Below, in pieces: positions 8,638 through 18,176 of a stretch of DNA of 64,000 nucleotides (position 1 is its first letter; every line of letters starts with the position of its first letter). The notes under the pieces are model-generated. The model saw only the letters and a list, made by a program, of their open reading frames with translations. It ran no database searches and was not told where the DNA came from. Made by a program: the position numbers and the translations under genes. The stretch spans positions 43,573 to 107,572 of the forward strand of contig CAYVFC010000005.1 of assembly GCA_964450715.1 (NCBI GenBank). The letters run 5' to 3'. The DNA comes from CAYVFC01 sp964450715. Its GTDB lineage: Bacteria > Myxococcota_A > Polyangia > Polyangiales > JAFGIB01.

Positions 8638-10281
8638 CTACCCCGCCGGGGTATCGCCCCGGATGTAGAGGCGCGTTCCCTTTGTTCCCTCGACGGGATA
8701 GGACACGTGCCAGCCCGGCGGCAGCTCGGGTGATATCCAGTTGAAAAGCCATCGGGCGTCCAGAGGTGCCATGTTGATACAGCCGTGGCTGCGCGGGCGA
8801 CCGAATGCGTTGTGCCAGAAGGCCGCGTGCAGGGCATAGGCCAGCTGGAAATACATCACATAGGGAACATCTTCCACCGAGTAGGGGCCGTCGAACGCGG
8901 TATCCCCGTCCATGGTATGCGTCAGGTGCTTTCGTTCGATGCGGAAGCTCCCGGTAGGCGTCGGGAAGTTCTTCGGCGGCCTGGCCGAGAGATCCACCCG
9001 GCCGCTCGAGATCAGGGTGGCGTATACCGGGCGCGCTCCCAGGTAGGCCACCAGTGACTGGGAGGACAGATCGACGTCGATCCATTTTTCCTCTTCGCCT
9101 ACCTTCCGCGGCGGCTCGCGCGAGTCGATGCGGGCCACCTTGTCGGCGCGGAAGTAGCGCCCGTCGTCGGATACCAGATAGCTCTTGCCGCCTATCTCGC
9201 GCTCCCCGGCGATGCGGAAAGGGTGGTGGTAGCCGGGCCTGTCCGCACGGCGCAGGCGCTCCCGCTCGTTCAGCGTGTAGCACCAGTTCTTGCTCGACAG
9301 CACGTAGCCCAGGGGAAGCGACCATTGGTCTTGCTCGAGGTCGATGCCCTGGAACTCGGTCCCGCTGACAATTCGCACCCGGTCGTGGGCGATGAAGCCG
9401 TTGGCCTGCGTCTGCCAGTACTTCCTGCCGTTCCGCTTCAGCTCCCGGTCGAGGGCGACGTGGAACCCTTTCATCACCCAGCGTTCGATCAGGCTGTCTT
9501 TCTCGGCGTTCAGGTCGGCCAGCGTGATCGTTCCGGCATCGGGCGCTAAGGCCGGGGCCGGGTCGGTCGGGGCCTGTACCGTCGCTTGACCGATGCCCGG
9601 TGCCGTCCGGTCGGCTCCGGTCACGGCGGCAGCGACTCGCCGGACGGTGCCGGGTTCGGGCGACTTCGCGTCACCGTCCGCTCCTTCCGCGGTCATGGCC
9701 ACTGCCCCGTCAGCATTTCGCGATTGTCCGATCGGCTGGTGCGGCTTGGGCGGGGCGAGCTCCTCGGCGGTGGGTATCCTGCGGTAGACCGGCGTGCGGT
9801 CGCGCAGGATGCGGCCGTACGCGTAGGGAAGGCTGGCGTTTCGGTCGGGCTGCGTGGCGCGCCGTTCGGGTAGCTTTTTTCCCGCGAAGGCGATCACGTC
9901 GCGCTTGTTGCAGACAAATCCCCCGGTCTCCAGCTCGTACCACCCGCCACGGCACATCTCGTTTCCCACGGGTCTGGCGCTCGTCGCTGACAGCACCGAT
10001 CCGGCTCTCAGAAATCCGATCCGTTTCTGTTGTCTGTCTGGCGCCGGGTATACGGGCGACATGAACTTCTTGGCGAAAACTCGCTTGGGAGGCTCGGGCT
10101 TTCCGGAATCCTTCTTTTTCGCCAGCGGGGCCGCCGGCGACTTCGAAGCGGGCTCGGCCGTCGCTCCGGGCGTGCTCTTTTCGTTTTCTCTCCCGCCGTC
10201 GGTAGAGCAACCCACGGCCCCCGGCTGCAGAAGCAGCAGCCCGCCGAGTAGGTAGATATGGATCGCGGCTCGCTCGTACAT
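8638..10281 (-). CDS. L,D-transpeptidase (YkuD) lipoprotein
   Basis: About 547 aa. The N-terminus is a lipoprotein signal (LLGGLLLLQPGAVGC), followed by a low-complexity Ala/Pro/Lys-rich segment, a central region of about 200 residues with no clear family, and a C-terminal YkuD catalytic domain (roughly 395-540). The catalytic signature is visible as ALHAAFWHNAFG followed by RSHGCINM, with Cys as nucleophile and His as base. Expected to cross-link peptidoglycan or attach proteins to it in the periplasm. The ATG at 10281 is used; a GTG at 10293 is also possible. It is separated from the sensor kinase by about 70 bp with no obvious functional link. Confidence 0.88.
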   Translation of the reverse strand: MYERAAIHIYLLGGLLLLQPGAVGCSTDGGRENEKSTPGATAEPASKSPAAPLAKKKDSGKPEPPKRVFAKKFMSPVYPAPDRQQKRIGFLRAGSVLSATSARPVGNEMCRGGWYELETGGFVCNKRDVIAFAGKKLPERRATQPDRNASLPYAYGRILRDRTPVYRRIPTAEELAPPKPHQPIGQSRNADGAVAMTAEGADGDAKSPEPGTVRRVAAAVTGADRTAPGIGQATVQAPTDPAPALAPDAGTITLADLNAEKDSLIERWVMKGFHVALDRELKRNGRKYWQTQANGFIAHDRVRIVSGTEFQGIDLEQDQWSLPLGYVLSSKNWCYTLNERERLRRADRPGYHHPFRIAGEREIGGKSYLVSDDGRYFRADKVARIDSREPPRKVGEEEKWIDVDLSSQSLVAYLGARPVYATLISSGRVDLSARPPKNFPTPTGSFRIERKHLTHTMDGDTAFDGPYSVEDVPYVMYFQLAYALHAAFWHNAFGRPRSHGCINMAPLDARWLFNWISPELPPGWHVSYPVEGTKGTRLYIRGDTPAG

Positions 10282-10414
10282 CGCTCCGATCACCCGCTGC
10301 GTCTCATTTCACGCGACGGCCATCGCGTCAACCTCGCCCCCCCATCTGCGGTATAGCTCTTCCTCGCGCCTTGCCAGCACCACGCCATCCGGCGCCTCGG
10401 TCTGTCAAGACTTC

Positions 10415-10580
10415 TGAGGCGAGGTACTACATAAAGACGGACCGAGTATTTCGGAACGTGGCGGCCCCAGATGCAAGGAGCGACGACGAGGAATAGCACC
10501 GCTATTCTGAGGAAACGACGCAGCAGATGGGGCCGTCCCGCCCGAAAGACGACGGGAGTATTTATGAAATGGCTTCTGGT
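10415..10580. repeat. Palindromic MITE-like repeat, family B copy 1
   Basis: Intergenic palindrome whose core (GATGCAAGGAGCGACGACGA, then GGAATAGCACCGCTATTCTG, then CGCAGCAGATGGGGCCGTCC) matches the reverse complement of the element at 41963-42121. The centre is a perfect hairpin GAATAGC/GCTATTC. The outer arms are decayed, so the ends are approximate. It fills most of the gap between the transpeptidase and the next gene, which are divergently transcribed. Confidence 0.65.
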
Positions 10581-10627
10581 TTTTCCGGCTTTTCGTTGCG
10601 TCCCCGTGTAACCTCGAAACAGCAACC

Positions 10628-12073
10628 ATGAAGGAGAGTCACCCCGAGCACCGATCCGCGTCCGCCCCGAGCCGGCGGAAGAGCACGATCGTCGGCGTAC
10701 TGGCTTCCCTCCTGCTTCACGGGGCCGCGCTGTGCGCCGTCACCAGCTTGACGGTGCTGCCCCCTATCGAGTTCGAGCTGCAGCTGCCCTCGGAGGTTCG
10801 TTTTGGCGTTACCGAGGCGCCGCCTCCTCCTCTTTCGCCCGCGACCGCGGCTCCCGCGCAGCCGGCAGAGCCGCCTGCCGCCGCGACCGAGGCGGCCCCC
10901 GAGCCGGTCGCGGCCCCGGCGAAGGAGGCAAAGACGAGAACCAGGCCCGAGCCTGACCGCAAGCCCCAGCCCCCGGACCGCGGCGGCGAGGAGGCCTCGG
11001 ACGCGGGCGCACCGCTTCTGGCGGCATATGCCCCGGAGGGCGCCCAGGTGGCCTTGCGCATCGACCTCGAGCGGATACGCGCTTCAACCCTGTCCGAGGA
11101 CGTTCGTTCGCTTCTGGCGGTACTGCCCGACTGGCAGGCAGTTCTGGGCGGGTCGGGCATCGAGCCGCTTTCCGACCTCGACCGGCTCTATCTCGCTTCG
11201 CCCGACCTCAGGCGCGAGAACCTGGTGGTCGCCGGGCAATACGCGGGCGGGGACGGGATGGCGATCCGGGCGGTGGCCAGCCTGGCGGCCGAGCAGGGCA
11301 AGAGCGCCGCCTGGAGGGACCGGGATGGGTTGCTGTACGCGCCCTGGTTGAACCGGGACGAGACGGAACGGATCGTCGTGCTGCTCGGTTCCGGCGCCTT
11401 CGTGATCACGCGCGAGATGGATCTGCCCCGGGTGGTCGCGGTTGCCCGCGCGCTGGCGAGACGCGCCCGGGACGAGGGCCGGGAAACGACCGCCGAGGCG
11501 GAGGCGCTGTTGGCCATGCCGGACGGGGTCTCCGTCTCGCTGTCGGTCGAGGGGGCGCGCCTGTTCGCCCGGGGCGACCTGCGGGGGATACCGTCCCGGC
11601 TCGAGGTTACCGTGGGCGAGTTGGACGCCGGGCAGGTACGAGCAAAGGCGGTCGGGATCTATGATTCGCCGGAGCAGGCCGAGGCCGCGAGGCACTGGTG
11701 GGAGAAACGGCGACAGAGGTACGCGGGGCATCCCGTTCTGCTTTTGATCGGATTGGGCGTTCCGTTGGCCGAAGCTACCCTCGAGTGCCGCGAGGAAAGG
11801 GTCGTTGCCGAGTCCGTGCTGAGCATCGAGCAGACGCGAATGGTGCTCGGTCTGCTGACCAACGCGCTGGCACCTCCCCAGCCACGGGCTGCCGAGAACA
11901 GGCCCGACCCCGGTTCTTCGCTGCCCGCCGGCGCGAAGCCGCCAACCCCGGATTCCGAGGAAGCGGTTCCCCCGGGCGAAAGCCGGAAAGCATTAGAGTC
12001 CGGTAAACCGTCGTCTCTTTCGAAGCAGAGCGACCCGTCCGTCACATCCGAGGACGGGGCCGGGAAACGGTGA
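10628..12073 (+). CDS. Unknown single-span protein with Pro/Ala-rich linker
   Basis: 481 aa. A short cytoplasmic N-terminus (basic, Ser-rich) is followed by one membrane helix (about 23-42, VGVLASLLLHGAALCAV) in the position seen in TonB-like proteins. A Pro/Ala/Lys linker spans about 60-125, then a folded domain of about 280 residues, then a Ser/Pro-rich tail. The LLLHGA motif in the helix recalls TonB/AgmX-type energy-coupling proteins of Myxococcota, but no TonB C-terminal domain is recognised. I do not recognise the main domain. It converges on the HU gene with a 73-bp gap. Confidence 0.7.
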   Translation: MKESHPEHRSASAPSRRKSTIVGVLASLLLHGAALCAVTSLTVLPPIEFELQLPSEVRFGVTEAPPPPLSPATAAPAQPAEPPAAATEAAPEPVAAPAKEAKTRTRPEPDRKPQPPDRGGEEASDAGAPLLAAYAPEGAQVALRIDLERIRASTLSEDVRSLLAVLPDWQAVLGGSGIEPLSDLDRLYLASPDLRRENLVVAGQYAGGDGMAIRAVASLAAEQGKSAAWRDRDGLLYAPWLNRDETERIVVLLGSGAFVITREMDLPRVVAVARALARRARDEGRETTAEAEALLAMPDGVSVSLSVEGARLFARGDLRGIPSRLEVTVGELDAGQVRAKAVGIYDSPEQAEAARHWWEKRRQRYAGHPVLLLIGLGVPLAEATLECREERVVAESVLSIEQTRMVLGLLTNALAPPQPRAAENRPDPGSSLPAGAKPPTPDSEEAVPPGESRKALESGKPSSLSKQSDPSVTSEDGAGKR

Positions 12074-12146
12074 AACGACCACGCCTCACACGACGCCGCC
12101 GCGCGAGGTGCGGTGAAGGGGAGGTGAGGGAACCGCTGGAAAAACC

Positions 12147-12461
12147 CTACTTGACCAGGTCCTTGAGCTTCTTCAGCGGAGTGGCTCTCACCTTCTTCGA
12201 AGCCGGCTTGGCCGGGAAGACGCGCTCCTGCTTGGTGAACGGGTCGATGCCCTTGCGCTCGGGACGAGCGGCAGTGGTCTTGACCTTGAGCTTCATCATG
12301 TCCGGGACGACGATTTCCCCCGAACCGCGCTTGCCGAGCTCGCGCTTGATCATGTCGAGCATGGCCGAGAAAACGCCCTGCACGTCTTTTCTCGTAAGCC
12401 CGGTTTTTTCAGAAAGCTCGCTGATTATCTGCGCCTTGGTCATCCGCTTGCCGGTTGCCAT
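12147..12461 (-). CDS. HU/IHF-family DNA-binding protein
   Basis: 104 aa nucleoid protein. Typical HU N-terminus (MTKAQIISELSEKTGLTRKD), then the beta-arm region rich in Arg/Lys/Pro (ARPERKGIDPFTKQERVF) and the conserved PASKKV/KKLKD end. The arm is longer than in E. coli HU, as in other deltaproteobacterial and Bdellovibrio-type homologues. The start at 12461 is supported by GGAGGG seven bases upstream; the frame stays open further upstream without a binding site. Expected to bend and compact DNA as a dimer. Confidence 0.92.
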   Translation of the reverse strand: MATGKRMTKAQIISELSEKTGLTRKDVQGVFSAMLDMIKRELGKRGSGEIVVPDMMKLKVKTTAARPERKGIDPFTKQERVFPAKPASKKVRATPLKKLKDLVK

Positions 12462-12728
12462 CTGGTTCCCTCCTTGTCGGCTACGCATCCCATGAATGGC
12501 TGAAGAATACGCGAGTTCCGAAGAACCCCCTGTAGGCAACATGATATGCACGCGATAACCACCAAAAACAAGGGTTTTTCCCCGAGAAAGGTCCGGGCTC
12601 TGCTTTTTTTCCCGGTTTTATGCCCGTCGTTCTTCCCAGGTAACGGTCGACGCTACCCGGCCCCCTCCGGGCCGGGCCTTCGGTTCGAAACGTGAATGAG
12701 TTCGCAAGGATAGCGCGAACGGCAGAGG

Positions 12729-12853
12729 GGTGACGCCACCGCGTGTTTCGCGGTGGTGGAGGCACGCGGGTCCACCGGAATCGGAATTCCGGCCCGCGGT
12801 CGAGATCTACCGTATACGCTCGCGCCGCCTCTCGCGGTGGCGTTACGCCTTCC
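12729..12853. repeat. Palindromic intergenic element
   Basis: The outer arms GACGCCACCGCG (from 12732) and CGCGGTGGCGTTACGCC (near 12836-12853) are inverted repeats with small gaps. Inside is a perfect hairpin 12736-12743/12749-12756 (CCACCGCG, loop TGTTT). It lies in the 417-bp gap between HU and YbeY, both on the minus strand. The remainder of that gap (12462-12728) shows no convincing gene. Confidence 0.55.
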
Positions 12854-12878
12854 CGGACGCGAGCCGACACCGCGGGGT

Positions 12879-13412
12879 TCAGTCAGTTCCAGCACGCCGC
12901 GACCCTCGGGTACCGGTCTTATCCCGTCGTACGGGTCTGGAGCCGGCCTTGCCGCGCCCCTTCTCGATGCGCCCGCGTCTGCTCGCCGCCTCCACCAGCT
13001 TCGACGTGGTACGGGCCATTCGCCGTTCCTCGGTCCGGGTGGCGTGGTCGATGCCGAGCAGATGCAAGAGCCCGTGTGCGAGTAAGACAGTGACCTCATC
13101 CAGCAGCGTTGCCCGGCGGGCCGCGGCCTGCCGGGCAGCCCGCGGCATCGAGACGACGACGTCGCCCAGCAGTGGCGAGGAAAAGGGCAGCGGCCGGCCT
13201 TCGTGCATCGAGAACGACAGGACGTCGGTTACCTTGTCTATACCCCGGTAGCGACGGTTGAGGCGGCGTATGAACGGGTCGTCGCAGAGCAGAACCGATA
13301 GCTGCATATCGTCGCGACGCAGCGCCCGCAACATGCGGTTCGCGCGCCGCTTGATCGTCAAGAGCGATACGGGGCAGCGCCCCCGCCCGTTGTAGTTGAC
13401 ATCGGTCGGCAT
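12879..13412 (-). CDS. ybeY: Endoribonuclease YbeY (rRNA maturation RNase)
   Basis: 177 aa metal-dependent RNase involved in 16S rRNA 3'-end maturation and ribosome quality control. The hallmark three-histidine motif is visible (HGLLHLLGIDH), together with the upstream family signature TDVLSFSM and GDVVVS. The start is the ATG at 13412 (MPTDVNYN). The C-terminus carries a basic tail of about 35 residues (Arg/Lys/Gly-rich) beyond the usual family end, which may help RNA binding. It is divergent from the biotin-carboxylase-like gene. Confidence 0.93.
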   Translation of the reverse strand: MPTDVNYNGRGRCPVSLLTIKRRANRMLRALRRDDMQLSVLLCDDPFIRRLNRRYRGIDKVTDVLSFSMHEGRPLPFSSPLLGDVVVSMPRAARQAAARRATLLDEVTVLLAHGLLHLLGIDHATRTEERRMARTTSKLVEAASRRGRIEKGRGKAGSRPVRRDKTGTRGSRRAGTD

Positions 13413-13551
13413 GGGTGTCGAAGCTTGCACTTTCCCGCGAACCGCGGTCAAGCTACGCGAGCGACGCGTTCGAGGTAGGATGCTAAAACACCGCTGGCAC
13501 TGCCGCGGCGAGTGTGGCAACAAGGCAGGGCCGACCGGGAGCAGGAGACAG

Positions 13552-14913
13552 ATGTTCGAGAAGATAGTCATCGCGGACCGTACGCAAATCGCCCTCCGTA
13601 TCGCCAGGACTTGCGAGCGCATGGGCATAGCGACCGTCGCTTTCGGCGGCGAGAAGGGAGCCACCGACGGGCGCGACCGTCCCGGGGCGGGCGCTGCGGT
13701 CGCCGAACAGGACGAGCCGGGCAATGCCCCGGTCGACGTCGCGGCTCTGATCGAGCTGGCCAAGCAGAGCGGGGCTGACGCCGTGCATCCGGGCAGCGGG
13801 GCCGCGGCCGAAGATCCGGTGCTGGCCCGCGCCGCGGTTGATGCCGGGCTGGTCTTCGTCGGCCCCGCGGTCGAGTTGGTCGAGATCCTTTCCGACCGGC
13901 AGCGGAGCCGGGCGCTCGCGGTGGATGCCGGTATACGAGCATTGCCGCTGGAGCGCGTCGATCTGCAGGACCTGGCAGCGGTTCTGCAGCGGGCCCAGGA
14001 GATCGGGTATCCGGTCGAGGTAAGCCTCCATATCGGACGGATCGAGAGCGCCACCCGCCTTGTGCGGGAAGAGGAGCAGCTCGCGCTCGCCATCGACGAT
14101 TTGCGAACCGTTTCCGGCCCGCAAGCGCGTCCCACGCAGGTCGAGATAAGGAAATCGGTCGACCGCGCCAGACGGGTGGGCGTCTGCATCGCTGCCGACA
14201 GGGCCGGTAACCTGGTGGTTTTCGGCGAGGTCGAGCACAGCTTGGGGCAGGACGGCCGCGTTCTGATCGAGGAGTCGCCCTCGCCGGTCTGGATCGGCGT
14301 GGCATCCCGCGAACAGAGGGTGGAAATGCTTCGGGGAGCGGCGCTGGAGATGGGCCGTGAGGGCCGGCTGCTGGGCCTCGGTACGGTACTGTTCGCACTG
14401 GACGCCGAGGGCGGCTTTCACTTCGAGCGATTCGTCTCCGGTCTGCCTCTCGGGCACTCGGTAACCGAGTTGTGTACCGGGCTCGACCTGGTCGAGCTGC
14501 AACTGCGCCTGGCGGCGGGCGAGCGGATGCCCCCCGAAGCGCTGCGGGGGCAGCCCTCGGGCCACGCCATGGAGGCGCGGCTGTTCGCGGTCGGCAGAGG
14601 GGAGGGCGAGACCGGCTCGGCGCTGCTCTCCGAGCTGCGCTGGCCGAGCTTGCCCTCTTCCAAGCTCCGCCTGGAAACCGATCTGGCGGCCGGGATCGCC
14701 GTCAGGACCGGCGGTCGCTTCCCAGCCGCGCGGATCGCCGCTTACGGCGCCACCCGGCACCGGGCGCTGCTGGCACTGGACCGCGCGCTGGCCGAGACCG
14801 TGATCAAGCCGTTGCGGACCAACCTGGTTTTTCTGAGGAAGAGCCTGGCCGACGATTCCTTTCGCGCCGGGCAGTACGACGAAACCTTCGCCGACCGGAT
14901 CGCGAAAGGCTAG
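13552..14913 (+). CDS. Biotin-carboxylase-like protein with degenerate active site
   Basis: 453 aa, the length of AccC, and co-linear with it: N-terminal domain (FEKIVIADRTQIALRIARTC, then AVHPGSGAAAEDPVLARAA, VFVGPA), ATP-grasp region and C-terminal domain (GHAMEARLFA, then LDRALAETVIK, ending near the usual FADRIAKG). Active-site features are missing. The GDK of the first ATP-contact segment is SDRQRS (115-120), the glycine-rich GGGGRGM loop is HIGRIESA (160-167), the RDCSxQRR stretch is EVEHSLGQDGR (226-236), and ExNxRxQVEH is ERFVSGLPLGH, which keeps only E292 and H302. It is probably a pseudoenzyme. ATG 13552 follows AGGAGA. No biotin carboxyl carrier or carboxyltransferase gene is adjacent. 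Confidence 0.85.
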   Translation: MFEKIVIADRTQIALRIARTCERMGIATVAFGGEKGATDGRDRPGAGAAVAEQDEPGNAPVDVAALIELAKQSGADAVHPGSGAAAEDPVLARAAVDAGLVFVGPAVELVEILSDRQRSRALAVDAGIRALPLERVDLQDLAAVLQRAQEIGYPVEVSLHIGRIESATRLVREEEQLALAIDDLRTVSGPQARPTQVEIRKSVDRARRVGVCIAADRAGNLVVFGEVEHSLGQDGRVLIEESPSPVWIGVASREQRVEMLRGAALEMGREGRLLGLGTVLFALDAEGGFHFERFVSGLPLGHSVTELCTGLDLVELQLRLAAGERMPPEALRGQPSGHAMEARLFAVGRGEGETGSALLSELRWPSLPSSKLRLETDLAAGIAVRTGGRFPAARIAAYGATRHRALLALDRALAETVIKPLRTNLVFLRKSLADDSFRAGQYDETFADRIAKG

Positions 14914-14973
14914 CGTCATTTCGAGCACAGCGAGAAATCTCTACGCAAAGAGATCTCTCGCTGCGCTCGAGAT
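14914..14973. repeat. 60-bp imperfect palindrome (dispersed hairpin repeat)
   Basis: The arms GTCATTTCGAGCACAGCGAG and CTCGCTGCGCTCGAGATGAC flank a short loop. The arms form an almost perfect hairpin starting at the stop of the biotin-carboxylase-like gene. Short palindromes of this TCATTTCGAGC type occur as dispersed repeats in many bacterial genomes (established knowledge). Here it sits between convergent genes and could act as a transcription barrier. The following 14974-15070 holds nothing recognisable. Confidence 0.7.
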
Positions 14974-15070
14974 GACAGCGGCGGCTGAGGCGACAACGGC
15001 AGCCTACCGTTTCGACGGAAAAGGCGTTGCCGCGATTCGTTTCCCGACGAGACAGTCAGCGGCAGGGCAA

Positions 15071-16387
<1,317 letters not shown>

Positions 16388-16465
16388 TTACCCCAACCGC
16401 GGCGGTCGATCCACCCGCGGATAGGACGAGCCTACCGGGCCCGGAACCAGTACCGAGGGCGCGGG

Positions 16466-17332
16466 ATGGACCGGATGCGGCCGGAACGGTATACAGGCGA
16501 TGCCGTGTCCGGAACCGTGCTCTTCATCCCCTGGTTCAAGCTCGAGGCCTTCGAGTTTCAGTTGCCATGGGTCGGCGAGGTCGCCTTGCAGCCCTTCGGA
16601 TTGCTGGCGGCGGCCGGCATCCTGTTCGGCGCGCATATCGCAGAGCGCAGGGCGAGGGCTTGCGGCATACCCGAGGGCGCGGTAGCGGATCTGCTACTGC
16701 ACTGCGTTCCCGCGGGGCTGGTATCCGCCTACCTGCTGAACGTGGTCTTCTACGATCCGGAGCTGCTGCGCGAGGCATTGAGCCATCCCTCGGTGCTCCT
16801 GCATCGCTATCTCGGGCTCTCTTCTTACGGAGGTTTCCTGGGAGGGATCGCCGGGGCTCTGGTCTGGCAGCGCCGCCGCCGTATGTCGTTGCTGCTAGCG
16901 GGAGATGCGGTGGCCTACGCCTTTCCGGCCGGCTGGTTATTCGGACGTACGGGTTGCTTCGTCGTTCATGACCACCCGGGCGTGGTGACCGATTTCTTCC
17001 TGGCGGTGGACGACTATTGGTTGCACGGGAAACCCAGGCACGATTTGGGCCTGTACGAGGCGCTCTGGGCGCTGGCCGCCTTCATCCTGTTCGCAGCGCT
17101 GGGCAAGCGACCCAGGCCCCAGGGGTTCTTCCTGGCCGCACTTCCCCTCTGCTACGCTCCCGTTCGTTTTCTTCTCGACTTCTTGCGCGAGGGACCCGAC
17201 GCCGGGGGGGACGTGCGCTATCTCTGGCTCACGCCCGCGCAGTACGGCTCCGTGCTGTTGCTCGGCGTGGGCCTGGCCCTGGCCTACCGGGTTTGCCGGA
17301 GAGCGGCCGAACGGTCCCCGGAGACGCGTTGA
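16466..17332 (+). CDS. lgt: Prolipoprotein diacylglyceryl transferase, variant
   Basis: 288 aa inner-membrane enzyme that transfers diacylglycerol from phosphatidylglycerol to lipobox cysteines. The family fold is visible: SSYGGFLGGIAGAL, then FGRTGCFVVHDHPG, then LYEALWALAAFILFAAL and the terminal YAPVRFLLDFLREG. The HGG of the E. coli enzyme is YGG here and the GRxGNFxN signature is GRTGCFVVHDHPG, a form I associate with Myxococcota-type Lgt. ATG 16466 is my start choice; GTG at 16503 is an alternative. The many lipoproteins in this window (transpeptidase, VWA and PepSY proteins) would be its substrates. Confidence 0.85.
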   Translation: MDRMRPERYTGDAVSGTVLFIPWFKLEAFEFQLPWVGEVALQPFGLLAAAGILFGAHIAERRARACGIPEGAVADLLLHCVPAGLVSAYLLNVVFYDPELLREALSHPSVLLHRYLGLSSYGGFLGGIAGALVWQRRRRMSLLLAGDAVAYAFPAGWLFGRTGCFVVHDHPGVVTDFFLAVDDYWLHGKPRHDLGLYEALWALAAFILFAALGKRPRPQGFFLAALPLCYAPVRFLLDFLREGPDAGGDVRYLWLTPAQYGSVLLLGVGLALAYRVCRRAAERSPETR

Positions 17333-17358
17333 CCCTACGGGGCGCCCGGAATCGGGCG

Positions 17359-18000
17359 TCAGATGCCTGCGACGGTCACGGCGAAGCCGTAGGCGAAGAC
17401 CACGCCCAGCAGGATCAAGCCGCAGCCCAGGAAGCGGAGCGTGGTGAAGATCGCGGACCGATTCAGCCGCGACCGGAAGCGGCCGAGCAGCAACAACAGC
17501 AGTCCGAACCAGCAAAAGATGCCTGCCGAGGCGCCTGCCGAAAAGGGCAGGGCGTGCTCCGGGGCGAAGGTGAACAGCCCCGTAGAGTAGAGCACGGCCA
17601 CCGCTCCGGTCCAGGTCGCGATCAGGGTGGGGTTGAGCAAGGTGATGGTGATGCCCAGCACGAAGCTCCGCTTGTTTCCGACAGAGGGATCGGGAGGCGG
17701 GGCATCGCGCGAGGGCGTTTTTTTTAAAGCAAATCTCAGGCCCAGCGCTACCAGGATGAGGGCCGCGGCCCCCTTGGCGGCCGGATCGATCCAGGTATAG
17801 CTGGCCAGCAGCTCGCTGAACCCCCAGAAGGCCAGGTAGGCGTAGAGGGCCTCGGCCAGGGCCGAGCCCGATGCCAGGTGCAGCGCATTGTTGATCCGGT
17901 TTTCCAGGCCGCGGCTCAACACCAGCAACGAGATCGGCCCCGCGATCGGCATCGATCCCACGAATCCGAAGACGAAGCCGAATAGGAGAGCGAAGAGCAT
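17359..18000 (-). CDS. LysE/RhtB-family exporter
   Basis: 213 aa with six hydrophobic segments. The LysE-family N-terminus is visible (FGFVGSMPIAGPISLLVLSRG), as is the central NPTLIATW stretch after a polar loop at about 90-110. Members export amino acids or other small molecules by proton antiport from the inner membrane. Substrate cannot be inferred. It is transcribed convergently with lgt (26-bp gap) and divergently from the isoprenoid operon, with which I see no functional link. Confidence 0.85.
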   Translation of the reverse strand: MLFALLFGFVFGFVGSMPIAGPISLLVLSRGLENRINNALHLASGSALAEALYAYLAFWGFSELLASYTWIDPAAKGAAALILVALGLRFALKKTPSRDAPPPDPSVGNKRSFVLGITITLLNPTLIATWTGAVAVLYSTGLFTFAPEHALPFSAGASAGIFCWFGLLLLLLGRFRSRLNRSAIFTTLRFLGCGLILLGVVFAYGFAVTVAGI

Positions 18001-18176
18001 AGAACCTGTCGACCGGTTGTAGCCGCGCCGGATCGCGCGGGCAAGCGCTCTCGGAGCGAGGAAGGGTTCCGGAGCGGTCGCTGCCGGTCGCTGCCGCCGG
18101 TCGGTAGCGTGCAGGCGGACGATGATGTATCCCTTTTGTAAGGTCGACGAGCATCGTCCCCGACCGGGGAGGTACC

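Noticed and set aside
12481..12870. Possible small gene upstream of HU
   Set aside because: The translation is low in complexity with no start context, and it covers a palindromic repeat.
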